From positions 24,188-88,187 of the forward strand of contig NZ_BDCG01000020.1 in NCBI RefSeq assembly GCF_001613385.1: a stretch of DNA of 64,000 nucleotides, in the 5' to 3' direction. The notes under the pieces are model-generated. The model had not been told where the DNA came from. It did not search any database and saw nothing but the letters and a program-made list of their open reading frames with translations. This DNA comes from Nocardia flavorosea NBRC 108225 (GTDB taxonomy: Bacteria > Actinomycetota > Actinomycetes > Mycobacteriales > Mycobacteriaceae). Below are positions 28,020 through 36,539 of this stretch, one piece after another. The translations under genes were made by a program, and so were the position numbers. Numbering within the stretch: position 1 is the first letter of the stretch; each line of letters begins with the position of its first letter.

Positions 28020-28532
28020 TCAGGTTTCGGCGCGCCGGCTGTGCCCGTTGCCCAGCGTGCGGTCCCGCGGCACCGGTGGTACCAGGAAGACCGGTCGATG
28101 ACAGTGCTTGAGGACCGCGTCCGCCACACTGCTGTGCACCAGGGCGCGCAGACCGGTTGCGCCGCGGGTGCCGGCGACGACGATGTCGACATCGAGTTCG
28201 TCGGCGACCTCGACGATCGCGTGCCAGATACTGCCGGTGGATTCCTGGGTACGGGCCTCGGCGTTCAATCCCGCCAGCCCGGCGAGGTGCACACCTTCGG
28301 CATTGATCTCGCGGGCGGTCGTATAGGCGATATCTTCCATATCCTCGTCCGGCACCCATTCCGGCTGCACCATCCCGGAGATTCCCGAGATGCGGGCGGC
28401 CTGCCGGACCATCGGCTCCCACGCGGTGAGCACCACCGCCCTGTTCGCGGTGAGGAAGCGCCCGGCGTATTCGATCGCGCGTTTGGCGTGTTCGGACCCG
28501 TCGTAGGCGATGAGCATCAGATCGCAGGGCAT
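28020..28532 (-). CDS. Universal stress protein (UspA family)
   Basis: A 170-residue single-domain Usp protein, a cytosolic nucleotide-binding stress factor. It starts at the ATG at 28532 with CDLMLIAYDGSEHAKRAIEY, the N-terminal strand and Asp of the family, and ends with VDIVVAGTRGATGLRALVHS, matching the ATP-binding G-x2-G-x9-G-[ST] motif of ATP-binding Usps. Divergent from lpqI with about 100 bp between. Specific function unknown. Confidence 0.88.
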   Translation of the reverse strand: MPCDLMLIAYDGSEHAKRAIEYAGRFLTANRAVVLTAWEPMVRQAARISGISGMVQPEWVPDEDMEDIAYTTAREINAEGVHLAGLAGLNAEARTQESTGSIWHAIVEVADELDVDIVVAGTRGATGLRALVHSSVADAVLKHCHRPVFLVPPVPRDRTLGNGHSRRAET

Positions 28533-28636
28533 GACGACCTCCGAGGCGGAGCCGGCGAGCAGATGATTCCAGATTACCGCTGTCCCGAAACCGAGCCGAG
28601 CTTTTGCGTACGTGGCGCTCGGGATACCGTGCAACG

Positions 28637-29806
28637 ATGCGGAAGTTGCCGTTCGTCCTGCTCGCGGTGCTCGCGATGATCCTGACCGCCTGCGCCGGCG
28701 GCGACGGTGGTGGCACCGGAACCCCCACGCCCGGGGAGCGCTCCCCGGAGGGCGGGACGAGTGCCGCGCCCGCGCCCACCACCACGACCCCGGACGATTG
28801 CGCCGCCGAGTACCTCGGCCAGTTCACCACCCGGGAGAAGCTGGCGCAGCTGCTCACCGTCGGGGTCACCGGTACCGATGACGCGTTGTCAGTGGTGCGC
28901 GACCATCAGGTCGGCGGGATCTTCGTCGGCAGCTGGACCGATCTGTCGCTGTTGACCAGCGGTGAACTCGAACAGGTACGGGCCGAGGCGAAGGTGCCGC
29001 TGATGGTCACCACTGATGAGGAGGGCGGCCGGGTATCGCGGCTGGGCAGCCTCATCGGTACCGCGCCGTCGGCCCGGGAGACCGCGCAGACGATGACGGC
29101 CGAGCAGTTCTACAACGCCACCCTCGACCGCGCCCGCGCCATGCGTGACCTGGGGATCACCGTCGATTTCGCGCCCGATATCGATGTGAGCTCGCAGCCC
29201 GACGATTCGGTGATCGGTGACCGCTCCTTCTCCGACGATCCGGCAGTGGTCACCGAATACGCCGATGCCTATATCCGGGCCATGCACGAAATGGGGCTGG
29301 GTACGGTGCTCAAGCATTTCCCCGGCCACGGCGCCGGTACCGGCGATTCGCACCTGGGCGCGGTCCAGGTGGCGCCACTGGAGCAGCTGGCCGCCCGTGA
29401 TCTGGTGCCATTCCGGGAATTGATCGACAGCGGCTCGGCGGTGATGGTCGGGCATCTGGATGTTCCCGGCCTGACCACGCCCGGTGTGCCCGCCAGTATC
29501 AGCCCGGAGATCATGAGCCTGCTGCGGCAGGGCTCCGGCTACGGCGCGGCCCCGTTCGACGGCGTGATCTTCACCGACGACCTCAGTGGTATGGCGGCCA
29601 TCACCGACCGCATGTCCATCCCGGAGGCGGTCGAGGCAACCCTGGTCGCCGGTGCCGACAACGCCCTGTGGATCAGCACCGACGCTGTGGGCCAGGTGCT
29701 GGACCGCCTGGAGGAGGCAGTGGCCGCGGGCCGGCTGCCCATGGACCGGGTGGACGAGTCGGTGTTGCGGATGGCCGATTACAAGCAGATCCCGCGCGCC
29801 TGCTGA
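28637..29806 (+). CDS. lpqI: Lipoprotein beta-N-acetylglucosaminidase LpqI (NagZ-like, GH3)
   Basis: Releases N-acetylglucosamine from peptidoglycan fragments during wall recycling. The ATG at 28637 gives 389 residues with a lipoprotein signal peptide; the lipobox LTAC puts the lipidated Cys at residue 19. A Thr/Pro-rich linker precedes the GH3 barrel (from about 55). Diagnostic motifs are LMVTTDEEGGRVSRL, LKHFPGHGAGTGDSH (the flexible loop with catalytic His) and VIFTDDLSGMAAI (the nucleophile Asp region). The neighbouring TetR gene downstream matches mycobacterial Rv0237-Rv0238. Confidence 0.93.
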   Translation: MRKLPFVLLAVLAMILTACAGGDGGGTGTPTPGERSPEGGTSAAPAPTTTTPDDCAAEYLGQFTTREKLAQLLTVGVTGTDDALSVVRDHQVGGIFVGSWTDLSLLTSGELEQVRAEAKVPLMVTTDEEGGRVSRLGSLIGTAPSARETAQTMTAEQFYNATLDRARAMRDLGITVDFAPDIDVSSQPDDSVIGDRSFSDDPAVVTEYADAYIRAMHEMGLGTVLKHFPGHGAGTGDSHLGAVQVAPLEQLAARDLVPFRELIDSGSAVMVGHLDVPGLTTPGVPASISPEIMSLLRQGSGYGAAPFDGVIFTDDLSGMAAITDRMSIPEAVEATLVAGADNALWISTDAVGQVLDRLEEAVAAGRLPMDRVDESVLRMADYKQIPRAC

Positions 29807-29974
29807 TTTCCGGGGGAGGGCCGCGCGGTGCCGACCGGCCCGCACCGCTGTCCGGTGTACGCGTCGCCGGTGACCGCTATCCGAGTACAGTGCTGACCTT
29901 CGCCCGGAGTTCCGGGACCGTCTCCGATCCGCGAGCGGCGCACGTGCGCCGCCGGGTGGTTTCCGGGCCCGGGC

Positions 29975-29994
29975 AACTTACTTTGGAGTAATAT
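29975..29994 (+). promoter_or_regulatory. Candidate TetR operator before the TetR gene
   Basis: AACTTACTTTGGAGTAATAT lies 27 bases before the TetR start and matches 16 of 20 positions of the perfect palindrome at 36412-36431. Its position over the expected promoter suggests autorepression. This is a sequence-based inference. Confidence 0.6.
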
Positions 29995-30021
29995 AAAGGG
30001 CTCGATGCGGTAGGAGACGTG

Positions 30022-30639
30022 ATGGCGGGCGGTACGAAAAGACTTCCGAGAGCGGTGCGCGAGCAGCAGATGCTCGATGCCGCGGTCGAAGTCTTCTCGC
30101 GCAAAGGCTTCCACGAAACCTCCATGGATGCCATCGCCGCCGAGGCCGAGATCTCCAAACCGATGCTCTACCTCTACTACGGCTCCAAGGACGAATTGTT
30201 CCGCGCGTGTATCCAACGCGAGGGTATGCGGTTCCTGGAGTCGGTCGCCCCGGCCGGTAACCCGCTGCTCAGTCCGCACGAGCAATTGCGCACCGCGCTC
30301 GAGGGGTTCCTCGGATTCGTCGATACCCACCGCAATTCCTGGCAGGTCCTCTACCGGCAGGCGCTCGGCCAGCAAGCGTTCGCCTCCGAGATCGAGAACG
30401 CCCGCCAGCGGGTTATCGAACTCACCGCGAAACTGCTGGAGTCCAGCGCCAAGCACGCCGAACCCGGTACCAATTTCGATATCGTCGCGGTCGCCGTGAT
30501 CGGTGCGGGAGAGGCGATCGCCGATACGGTCGCCGGCGGGCGGATCGATGTGGCCGAGGCAGTGGATCTGCTGGACGCGCTGGCCTGGCGCGGTCTGTCC
30601 GGCCGCAAACCCGATACCGCCGGCGAATCGGGCGAATAG
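30022..30639 (+). CDS. TetR/AcrR-family transcriptional regulator (Rv0238-type)
   Basis: A 205-residue one-component repressor. The N-terminal helix-turn-helix is clear: MLDAAVEVFSRKGFHETSMD, then AEAEISKPMLYLYYGSKDEL. The C-terminal ligand domain is helical and ends in a hydrophilic tail. ATG at 30022 has GGAG at about 7 bases; a GTG directly before it is an alternative. Because its upstream palindrome recurs between fabG4 and fadA2, it probably controls that lipid module and itself, with an acyl-CoA or related ligand (inference). Confidence 0.9.
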   Translation: MAGGTKRLPRAVREQQMLDAAVEVFSRKGFHETSMDAIAAEAEISKPMLYLYYGSKDELFRACIQREGMRFLESVAPAGNPLLSPHEQLRTALEGFLGFVDTHRNSWQVLYRQALGQQAFASEIENARQRVIELTAKLLESSAKHAEPGTNFDIVAVAVIGAGEAIADTVAGGRIDVAEAVDLLDALAWRGLSGRKPDTAGESGE

Positions 30640-30748
30640 TCCGAATTCCCCAGCAGCCGTGGTTTTCTGCGGCTTGCGACCGATCCCGACGCTCCGTAGT
30701 TTCGGGCCAGCGGTCGTTGCGGAGGACGACGTCCGCGGGGAGGGCGAG

Positions 30749-31174
30749 GTGTTCGGGTTATTGCGGCCGTGCCGACGCGGCGCAGCGAAATACGGTATCG
30801 ATCCCGGTCTTTGGCAGTCCCATATGTGTGGCCTGTGCCTGGGCCTGCGCGACGGTGGCGGACAGATCGCCCGTGCCGCCACCGATCGATGCGATAGTGC
30901 TGAGTCTGCTGACCGAAGCGCAGGCCGAAACCCCGGCGTCCCGGACCCGGCGAGGCGATCCGGCTGTTGCTCACCCAGTACTGCACCGGATATGCGTGCT
31001 GTGCCGAGCACATCAATCCGTGCAACGGTGAACGGCGGAAGTCCTGGGCCTCCCGGGGGTGTGATTGCGGCAGCTGCTGTGACTGTGCCGGCTGCTGTCG
31101 GGATTGCGGTCGGTGCTGCGGTGGCGACGGCTGCTGCTGTGAGTGCTGCGACTGTTCCTGCTGACCCGGCGTAA
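30749..31174 (+). pseudogene. Decayed DUF5685-family gene with Cys-rich tail
   Basis: Three fragments in three different frames read as one actinobacterial DUF5685 protein. From a GTG at 30749 the N-terminus is VFGLLRPCRRGAAKYGID, then QSHMCGLCLGLRDGGGQIAR. Near 30890 the reading moves to the next frame (IDAIVLSLLTEAQAETPAS). From about 30967 a third frame carries the Cys-dense C-terminus (CDCGSCCDCAGCCRDCGRCC and onward to the stop at 31174). Intact members are several hundred residues, so internal sequence is also missing. Family naming rests on memory of the N-terminal and Cys-rich signatures. Not expected to make a working protein. Confidence 0.55.
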
Positions 31175-31175
31175 C

Positions 31176-32420
31176 TCAGCTCCGCCGGTCGAAGCGCCGG
31201 GCCCACTGCCGGCAGGGTTCCTCCACCAGCGCGTGGCTCGCCGCGGCGATCGGCAGCGTGAACGCGACCGTGAGCACCAGGACCTTCACGAAGTCGCCGT
31301 GGAAGGGCAGAATCCCGAACACCGGGAAGATCACCGACAGCACGGCCAGATGCCAGATGAAGATGCCGTAGGACCAGCGGCCGACCGTGGCCGCGGGGGC
31401 CGAAGTGAGCCACCGGCGGCTCTTATCGGCCGGACCGAGGACCAGGGGCGCGAGCAGGGCGAAACCGATCACCGTGCCGAGAGCCATTTTGGCCGCGTAC
31501 TGCCACGGTTCGGCCCGGGTCAATCCGGCGACCCCGCCGAGGTCGGTGGCCGAGAGTGCGAACGTCACGCCGGCGATCGCCCACATCAGTCGCTGATTGC
31601 CGAGGATCCGCCGCCCTCTCGCCCGCGGCTCGTCGCAGATCAGTTCGGCCAGCAGCATGCCGCCCGCGAACCACGGTATGTAGGCGGGCAGCCAGTTGTC
31701 GGCGTGGATGCCGCCCGGGGTCGGCACCGGTATGAAGTTCCAGCCCAGGAACACCAGGCCGAGCAGCAGCACGGCCGGTACTCGCGCGGTGGCCGCGCGT
31801 CCACGCAGACCGTGCAGCAGCCAGGCCAGCAGCGGCAGCACCAGATAAAAGGCCACCTCCACCGACAGACTCCACATCTGGGTGAGTCCATCGGTCAGTG
31901 TGAGCGGAATGAAAACCTGCAGGAGCAGCAGATTGGACAACCACACCTGCACGCCGGCGGTGTCCGCGGCGGCCGGAACCAGGATCAGCACCGCACACAC
32001 AACGAGCCAGTACGCGGGCACGATCCGGGCTACCCGGTGACGTAGGTAGTAGCCGAGGGTGGGTGCGTCGCCGAGACCGCGGGCCGCCAGTGCGTGCGGC
32101 CGCCACAGCAGGAAGCCCGACAGGGCGAAGAACACGGCGACCGCCATATCGAAACGTTCCAGCAGCCGGCCGAGAACGGGTATCGCGGTGGCGCCGGTCT
32201 GGAACGCCACATGGGTGACCAGCACCCCGAGCGCCGCCAGCCCGCGCATACCTTCCAGTGCGGGGAGAAAGGAACGCTGCCGGGCGGCGGCCGGGGACGC
32301 CGCGGTCGTCCCGGGCCCGGAAGCCCCCATGACAGCGGCGGGTGCTCCGCTGAAGGCGCCCGGTCCGGTATGGCCGATATCGGGCTGAGCTCCGGGTTCG
32401 GTGGTCGGGGTGGTGGTCAT
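31176..32420 (-). CDS. Membrane acyltransferase, acyltransferase-3 family (Rv0228-type)
   Basis: A 414-residue integral membrane O-acyltransferase, of the type that adds acyl groups to envelope glycans. After a Thr/Pro/Gly-rich 50-residue cytosolic start comes the family opening FLPALEGMRGLAALGVLVTH, where the His of TH is expected to be catalytic, then FFALSGFLLWRPH and about ten helices. The ATG at 32420 with GGGAG before it is preferred over one 17 codons upstream. It is divergent from the DUF3068 gene, matching the mycobacterial Rv0227c/Rv0228 neighbourhood. Confidence 0.85.
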   Translation of the reverse strand: MTTTPTTEPGAQPDIGHTGPGAFSGAPAAVMGASGPGTTAASPAAARQRSFLPALEGMRGLAALGVLVTHVAFQTGATAIPVLGRLLERFDMAVAVFFALSGFLLWRPHALAARGLGDAPTLGYYLRHRVARIVPAYWLVVCAVLILVPAAADTAGVQVWLSNLLLLQVFIPLTLTDGLTQMWSLSVEVAFYLVLPLLAWLLHGLRGRAATARVPAVLLLGLVFLGWNFIPVPTPGGIHADNWLPAYIPWFAGGMLLAELICDEPRARGRRILGNQRLMWAIAGVTFALSATDLGGVAGLTRAEPWQYAAKMALGTVIGFALLAPLVLGPADKSRRWLTSAPAATVGRWSYGIFIWHLAVLSVIFPVFGILPFHGDFVKVLVLTVAFTLPIAAASHALVEEPCRQWARRFDRRS

Positions 32421-32622
32421 CGGCTCCCAGTCTGCCCGCCCGCTCGCGCTGCGGGGAAGGCGGCATTTCACAATGCGCGCTAGACTCCTGCCGATTTGGG
32501 TCCGATTCCGGCCTCGCCAATGCCCACGAAACGCCGTGGCTGTTAGTGTCAGGGCTCACGAGTGCCGCGGCGCCCCGCTGTACCCGCGGAACGACCTGTG
32601 TTCTACGACGAGGAGACATTGC

Positions 32623-33795
32623 ATGGCACTGAGTGCCGGAACCAGAAGGACGGTTGCCTGCGTGCTCGTGGGTCTCGGCGCGTTGCTGATCGTTGCCGCG
32701 CTGATGATCCCTACCTACACCGTCGGCAAAATGGCCAAAACTCCCCTCGATCTCGAGATCACCACCGTCGCGGTCAACCAGCCGGACGAGGAAAGCCTGG
32801 TCCTGGACTCGACTTCGCTGACCGAAGAGGGGCGCAGCGCAGAGGTCAACGAGAACGTTCCGCTCGTCTCCCAGCGTTTCCTCACCATCGAAGACCCGTC
32901 CGATGCCGATCAGATGACGATTCAGGCCGGTAACACCCTGCGCCGGATCGACAAGCGGGGCGATACCGGTGTGCTGTCGGCCTACGTCGACCGGGTCACC
33001 ATCGATCGCAAGACCGGCGAACCGGTATCCACCGACCCCAACGGGTCGATCGCGATGTCGACCAACAGCAAGGGTGAGAGTATCGCCGAACCGGTCCATC
33101 GCACCGGTCTGCAGTACCGATTCCCGATCGGCACGGAAAAGAAGAACTACCCGTACTTCGACGTCTACGCCGAGACCAGCACCGATATGGAGTTCGTCGA
33201 AGAGACCGAGATCAACGGCACCACGGTCTACCACTTCCGGCAAAACGTCCCGGTGACCGATCTGTCCAAGGTCTCCAACCTGCCCACCAACAAGCTGAGC
33301 CTGCCGGCCGCCAAGTGGGGCCTCGAGGGCGGCGAAGAGCCGATCACCATGTCGCGCTTCTACAGCAACGTCCGCGACCTGTGGGTCGAGCCGCAGACCG
33401 GCACGGTCGTCAAGGGCGGCGAGCAGCTGAACATCTTCTACGGGCGCTCCGCCGACAAGCCCGAGGTGCCCGCACTCAAATCGCATCTGGTCTTCGATAC
33501 CGATACCGTCGAAGCCCAGCTCGCGATCGCCAAGGACAATATCGACCAGCTCTCGCTGTTCGGCCGTATCCTGCCGATCGTTCTCGGCATCCTCGGTGTC
33601 ATCGCGCTGATCGCCGGCATCCTGCTCGGCGTCATGGGTGGCGGTTCCGGCCGACCGGCCCGCGCCGGTGGTCCCTCGGGCAGCCGTCCCGGCGGCCCGG
33701 CTCCCGCCGGCTCGGATGCGCCGACCACCACCCTGCCGCGCAGCAGTGGTGCGGACGCACCGACGGAGACCATCAGGATGCCGAAGGATCTCTGA
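32623..33795 (+). CDS. PorA/DUF3068 family membrane protein (Rv0227c-type)
   Basis: A 390-residue protein unique to mycolate-containing actinobacteria. One N-terminal helix (VACVLVGLGALLIVAALMIP) and one C-terminal helix (ILPIVLGILGVIALIAGILL, about 310-332) flank a large soluble domain, which includes YRFPIGTEKKNYPYFDVY and a TVYHFRQNVPVTDL stretch. The last 55 residues are a Gly/Pro/Ser/Thr-rich tail. The ATG at 32623 follows GAGGAG. Proteins of this family are described as PorA-like, but channel activity for this group is not something I can show. An excellent terminator follows at 33834-33868. Confidence 0.86.
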   Translation: MALSAGTRRTVACVLVGLGALLIVAALMIPTYTVGKMAKTPLDLEITTVAVNQPDEESLVLDSTSLTEEGRSAEVNENVPLVSQRFLTIEDPSDADQMTIQAGNTLRRIDKRGDTGVLSAYVDRVTIDRKTGEPVSTDPNGSIAMSTNSKGESIAEPVHRTGLQYRFPIGTEKKNYPYFDVYAETSTDMEFVEETEINGTTVYHFRQNVPVTDLSKVSNLPTNKLSLPAAKWGLEGGEEPITMSRFYSNVRDLWVEPQTGTVVKGGEQLNIFYGRSADKPEVPALKSHLVFDTDTVEAQLAIAKDNIDQLSLFGRILPIVLGILGVIALIAGILLGVMGGGSGRPARAGGPSGSRPGGPAPAGSDAPTTTLPRSSGADAPTETIRMPKDL

Positions 33796-33833
33796 ACCAC
33801 GGCTGAAACGGTCGCCTGAACAAGGTCGATACG

Positions 33834-33868
33834 AAAAGCTCCCCGGACCACAGGTCCGGGGAGCTTTT
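33834..33868 (+). terminator. Rho-independent terminator after DUF3068 gene
   Basis: Perfect 16-bp arms (AAAAGCTCCCCGGACC at 33834-33849, GGTCCGGGGAGCTTTT at 33853-33868) around the loop ACA, with further T after the right arm. The A-run on the left makes it possibly bidirectional. Confidence 0.93.
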
Positions 33869-33977
33869 TCGTAGCCGGGCGAAATGCTGTGCCGTCGCAG
33901 CCGGTGGACACCGGCCGTTGGCCCGCGGCGGCAGCCGATCGCCGGGGCATCGCATTCCTCGTCGCCGAAACGAAAGA

Positions 33978-34007
33978 ATCCCGCTCCCGGGATGACGGGA
34001 GCGGGAT
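33978..34007 (-). terminator. Stem-loop terminator after htdX
   Basis: Perfect 12-bp arms (ATCCCGCTCCCG at 33978-33989, CGGGAGCGGGAT at 33996-34007) with a 6-base loop, 25 bases past the htdX stop. Read leftward it is followed by TCTTTC, a weak U-tract. Confidence 0.8.
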
Positions 34008-34031
34008 CTGTGTCCGCCGGAAAGCGTCGGT

Positions 34032-34898
34032 TCAGCGCAGAGCGGCGGTGAGGTGGGGGTAGCCCTTCTTGGGATGTCGCAGGGCGAGTTCCCAGCCGTC
34101 GGGAGTCCGATCCGCGTACACGTTCACGGTCGAGGGCAGCAGAATCGGTTTACCGAACTTCACCGCGTAGGACACCGCCCCGGGGATCCGGCCCTCCAGC
34201 GTGGCCAGAATCGCTGCCGCCGACCACATACCGTGGGCGATGGCCCGTGGGAAGCCGAATGCCTTGGCACCCAATGCCGAGGTGTGGATCGGGTTCTGAT
34301 CGCCGGAGGCGTTCGCGTAGCGGGTGATCGTCGCCTGGTCGACCCGCAGGGTACGCAGCGGGGGTGGCGGTACCTCTTCCGGCTTCGGCTCGGGTTTCGG
34401 ACCACCCGACAGCGAGGTCTTCTGCTGGTGCAACAACGTTGTCACCTGCCGCCACACCAGTTCTCGCCCGACCCGGATCTCGCTGATCGCGTCCACCAGC
34501 AACCCCTTGGGGTGCTCGCGCAGGTTCTCGATATGCGCGGTGATATCGAGCGGTTCGCCGGCCGAGATATCGCGGGTGCGCTCGATCAGGTTCTCCGCGT
34601 GGACGGCACCCACTGCGACGAACGGGAAATCGCGTTGCACGATCATTTTCATCACCATCGGGAAGGTGATGACGAACGGGTAGGTCAGCGGCAGCTTGTC
34701 GCCGAACCGCAACCCGGTGGCGCGGCAGTACGCGGCCAGATGTTCCGGGTCCACGTGTAGGCCCTCGAGCCGAACCTCGCGGTCCGGGATGGCCGGTGCG
34801 CGGCCGGATACGAACGGCAGCGGAACCGCTCCCAAGGCCGCCTTCACATAGAGACTGCCGTTCTTGGGGGGTTCGTCGAGGGTGATGGTCTCGGTCAT
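34032..34898 (-). CDS. htdX: MaoC-like 3-hydroxyacyl-thioester dehydratase HtdX
   Basis: Hydrates or dehydrates (R)-3-hydroxyacyl thioesters. The 288-residue double-hotdog protein carries the hydratase-2 motif YANASGDQNPIHTSALGAKA near residue 190, which supplies the catalytic Asp and His, continued by FPRAIAHGMWSAAAIL. The ATG overlaps the fabG4 stop codon by one base, so it is translationally coupled to fabG4, which supplies the matching 3-hydroxyacyl substrate. A GTG one codon earlier is an alternative start. Same arrangement as mycobacterial Rv0241c-Rv0242c. Confidence 0.92.
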   Translation of the reverse strand: MTETITLDEPPKNGSLYVKAALGAVPLPFVSGRAPAIPDREVRLEGLHVDPEHLAAYCRATGLRFGDKLPLTYPFVITFPMVMKMIVQRDFPFVAVGAVHAENLIERTRDISAGEPLDITAHIENLREHPKGLLVDAISEIRVGRELVWRQVTTLLHQQKTSLSGGPKPEPKPEEVPPPPLRTLRVDQATITRYANASGDQNPIHTSALGAKAFGFPRAIAHGMWSAAAILATLEGRIPGAVSYAVKFGKPILLPSTVNVYADRTPDGWELALRHPKKGYPHLTAALR

Positions 34899-36256
34899 CA
34901 CGCGCCGATCATGCTCTGGCCGCAGACGCGGACGATATTGCCGTTCACCGCGTTCGACGCCGGGCTCGCGAAGAAGGCGACGGTTTCGGCAACGTCCACG
35001 GTCTGCCCGCCCTGGTTCAGCGAGGCCATCAGCCGGCCGCCCTCGCGCGTCGCCAGCGGGATCGCGGCGGTCATGGCGGTTTCGATGAATCCGGGAGCCA
35101 CCGCGTTGATGGTGATGTTCTTCTCGGCCAGCGCGGGCGCCTCGGCATTCACCATGCCGATGACACCGGCCTTGGAGGCACCGTAGTTGGTCTGCCCGCG
35201 GTTACCGGCGATACCCGCGATGGAGGACACGTCGATCACGCGGCCGCCCGCCTTCAAAGCACCCGAGGACACCAGGCCCTCGGTGATCCGGTGCGGGGCC
35301 GCGAGGTTCACGTTCAGTACCGCGTTCCAGCGGCCTTCGTCCATGTTCGCGAGCAGTTTGTCGCGGGTGATCCCGGCGTTGTGCACGATGATGTCGATAC
35401 CGCCGAAACGTTCGGTGGCGAATTCGGCGAGCCGCTCGGCCGCGTCGGCGGCGGTTACATCGAGTGCCAGCGCGGTACCGCCGACCTTGTTCGCCGTTTC
35501 CGCCAGTGCCTCGCCCGCGGCGGGGATATCGGCGACGATCACGGTCGCGCCGTCCCGGGCGAAAACCTCGGCGATGGTGGCGCCGATACCGCGCGCCGCG
35601 CCGGTGACCACGGCGACCTTCCCGTCGAGCGGGCGGTTCCAATCGGCGGGTGCGGTCGAATCGTCCTTGCCGACCCGGATCACCTGCGCGTCCACGAACG
35701 CCGATTTGGCCGAAAGGACGAAGCGCAGCGTCGAGGCCAGCCCGGTGGCTGCCGGGGAGGCTTCGGGGTGCAGGTACACCAGCTGCGAGGTGGCGCCGCG
35801 CAGCAGTTCCTTACCGACCGAACGGGTGAAGCCCTCCAGCGCCCGCTGGGCGATCTGGCCCTCGACCGATCCGGCGAGTTCCGGGGTGGTACCGATGACC
35901 AGCACCCGGCCCGACGGCGCGATACTGCGCATGGCCGGCTGGAAGAACTGGTAGAGCTGGGAAAGATCCTCGATGCTGCCGATGCCGGTGGCGTCGAAGA
36001 CCAGCGCGCCGTACTTGGTGCCGGCGGCCGGTGCATCGGCGAAGGTGTAGTCGCCGGCCAGCAGCGCGCGCAGCGGTTCGGCCACGCGGCCCTTACCGCC
36101 CAGCAGGACCGGGCCGGGCAGTGCGGGCTCGCCGGGGGTATAGCGCCGTAGTTTCTCCGGCTTCGGCAGGCCCAGCTTGTTCGCGAGGAACCCGCCGGGC
36201 GCGGAGTTGACGAACGATCCGTAGAGGTTGGGTGCGCCCTTGCTCTTGGCTGCCAC
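34898..36256 (-). CDS. fabG4: 3-oxoacyl-(ACP/CoA) reductase FabG4
   Basis: NADH-dependent ketoreductase of the high-molecular-weight FabG type. The GTG at 36256 has AAGGTGGG before it and gives 452 residues (M. tuberculosis FabG4 has 454). An N-terminal flavodoxin-like domain (about 1-200) is followed by the SDR domain: VAVVTGAARGIGATIAEVF (cofactor loop), VHNAGITRDKLLANM, and the catalytic Ser-Tyr-Lys in DVSSIAGIAGNRGQTNYGAS and the Lys that follows. It is the first gene of fabG4-htdX, divergent from fadA2 with the palindromic operator between. Confidence 0.95.
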   Translation of the reverse strand: MAAKSKGAPNLYGSFVNSAPGGFLANKLGLPKPEKLRRYTPGEPALPGPVLLGGKGRVAEPLRALLAGDYTFADAPAAGTKYGALVFDATGIGSIEDLSQLYQFFQPAMRSIAPSGRVLVIGTTPELAGSVEGQIAQRALEGFTRSVGKELLRGATSQLVYLHPEASPAATGLASTLRFVLSAKSAFVDAQVIRVGKDDSTAPADWNRPLDGKVAVVTGAARGIGATIAEVFARDGATVIVADIPAAGEALAETANKVGGTALALDVTAADAAERLAEFATERFGGIDIIVHNAGITRDKLLANMDEGRWNAVLNVNLAAPHRITEGLVSSGALKAGGRVIDVSSIAGIAGNRGQTNYGASKAGVIGMVNAEAPALAEKNITINAVAPGFIETAMTAAIPLATREGGRLMASLNQGGQTVDVAETVAFFASPASNAVNGNIVRVCGQSMIGA

Positions 36257-36411
36257 TGTTCCCACCTTTTCTGTTGCTCGAGTGGTATCGGTACCTGGCG
36301 TGCGCCGGTACCGCCGCACCGGCGCCGTTGCTGCCCGAACTGCGCTCACCCGCGGGGAGCGGGGTCGGCAGGTTAGCCGGCGCACAGTCGCCGGAGGCGG
36401 TGTCGACATTG

Positions 36412-36431
36412 AACTTACTCCGGAGTAAGTT
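36412..36431. promoter_or_regulatory. Perfect 20-bp palindrome between fabG4 and fadA2
   Basis: AACTTACTCCGGAGTAAGTT is self-complementary over all 20 bases and lies between the divergent starts of fabG4 (156 bp away) and fadA2 (108 bp). A near copy sits before the TetR gene at 29975-29994. Length and symmetry fit a TetR-family operator that would control both directions. Confidence 0.82.
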
Positions 36432-36539
36432 TATCGTAAACCGATCGCGGGCGGGCGTCGGCCGCCGCGGCCGGGTACCGCGGATCCGGAGCCGGAAACA
36501 CCCGACCATCTCGCCAACTCGACAACCTGGGAGACCCGA

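Noticed and set aside
26831..28111. Plus-strand frame of 426 codons over isochorismate synthase
   Set aside because: Low-complexity Arg/Gly-rich shadow with no family motif; the minus-strand gene has all catalytic segments.
30967..31164. Cys-rich 65-residue peptide resembling a metallothionein
   Set aside because: It starts at a TTG without a ribosome-binding site, and upstream frames carry the N-terminus of a DUF5685 protein, so it reads better as the tail of a broken gene.
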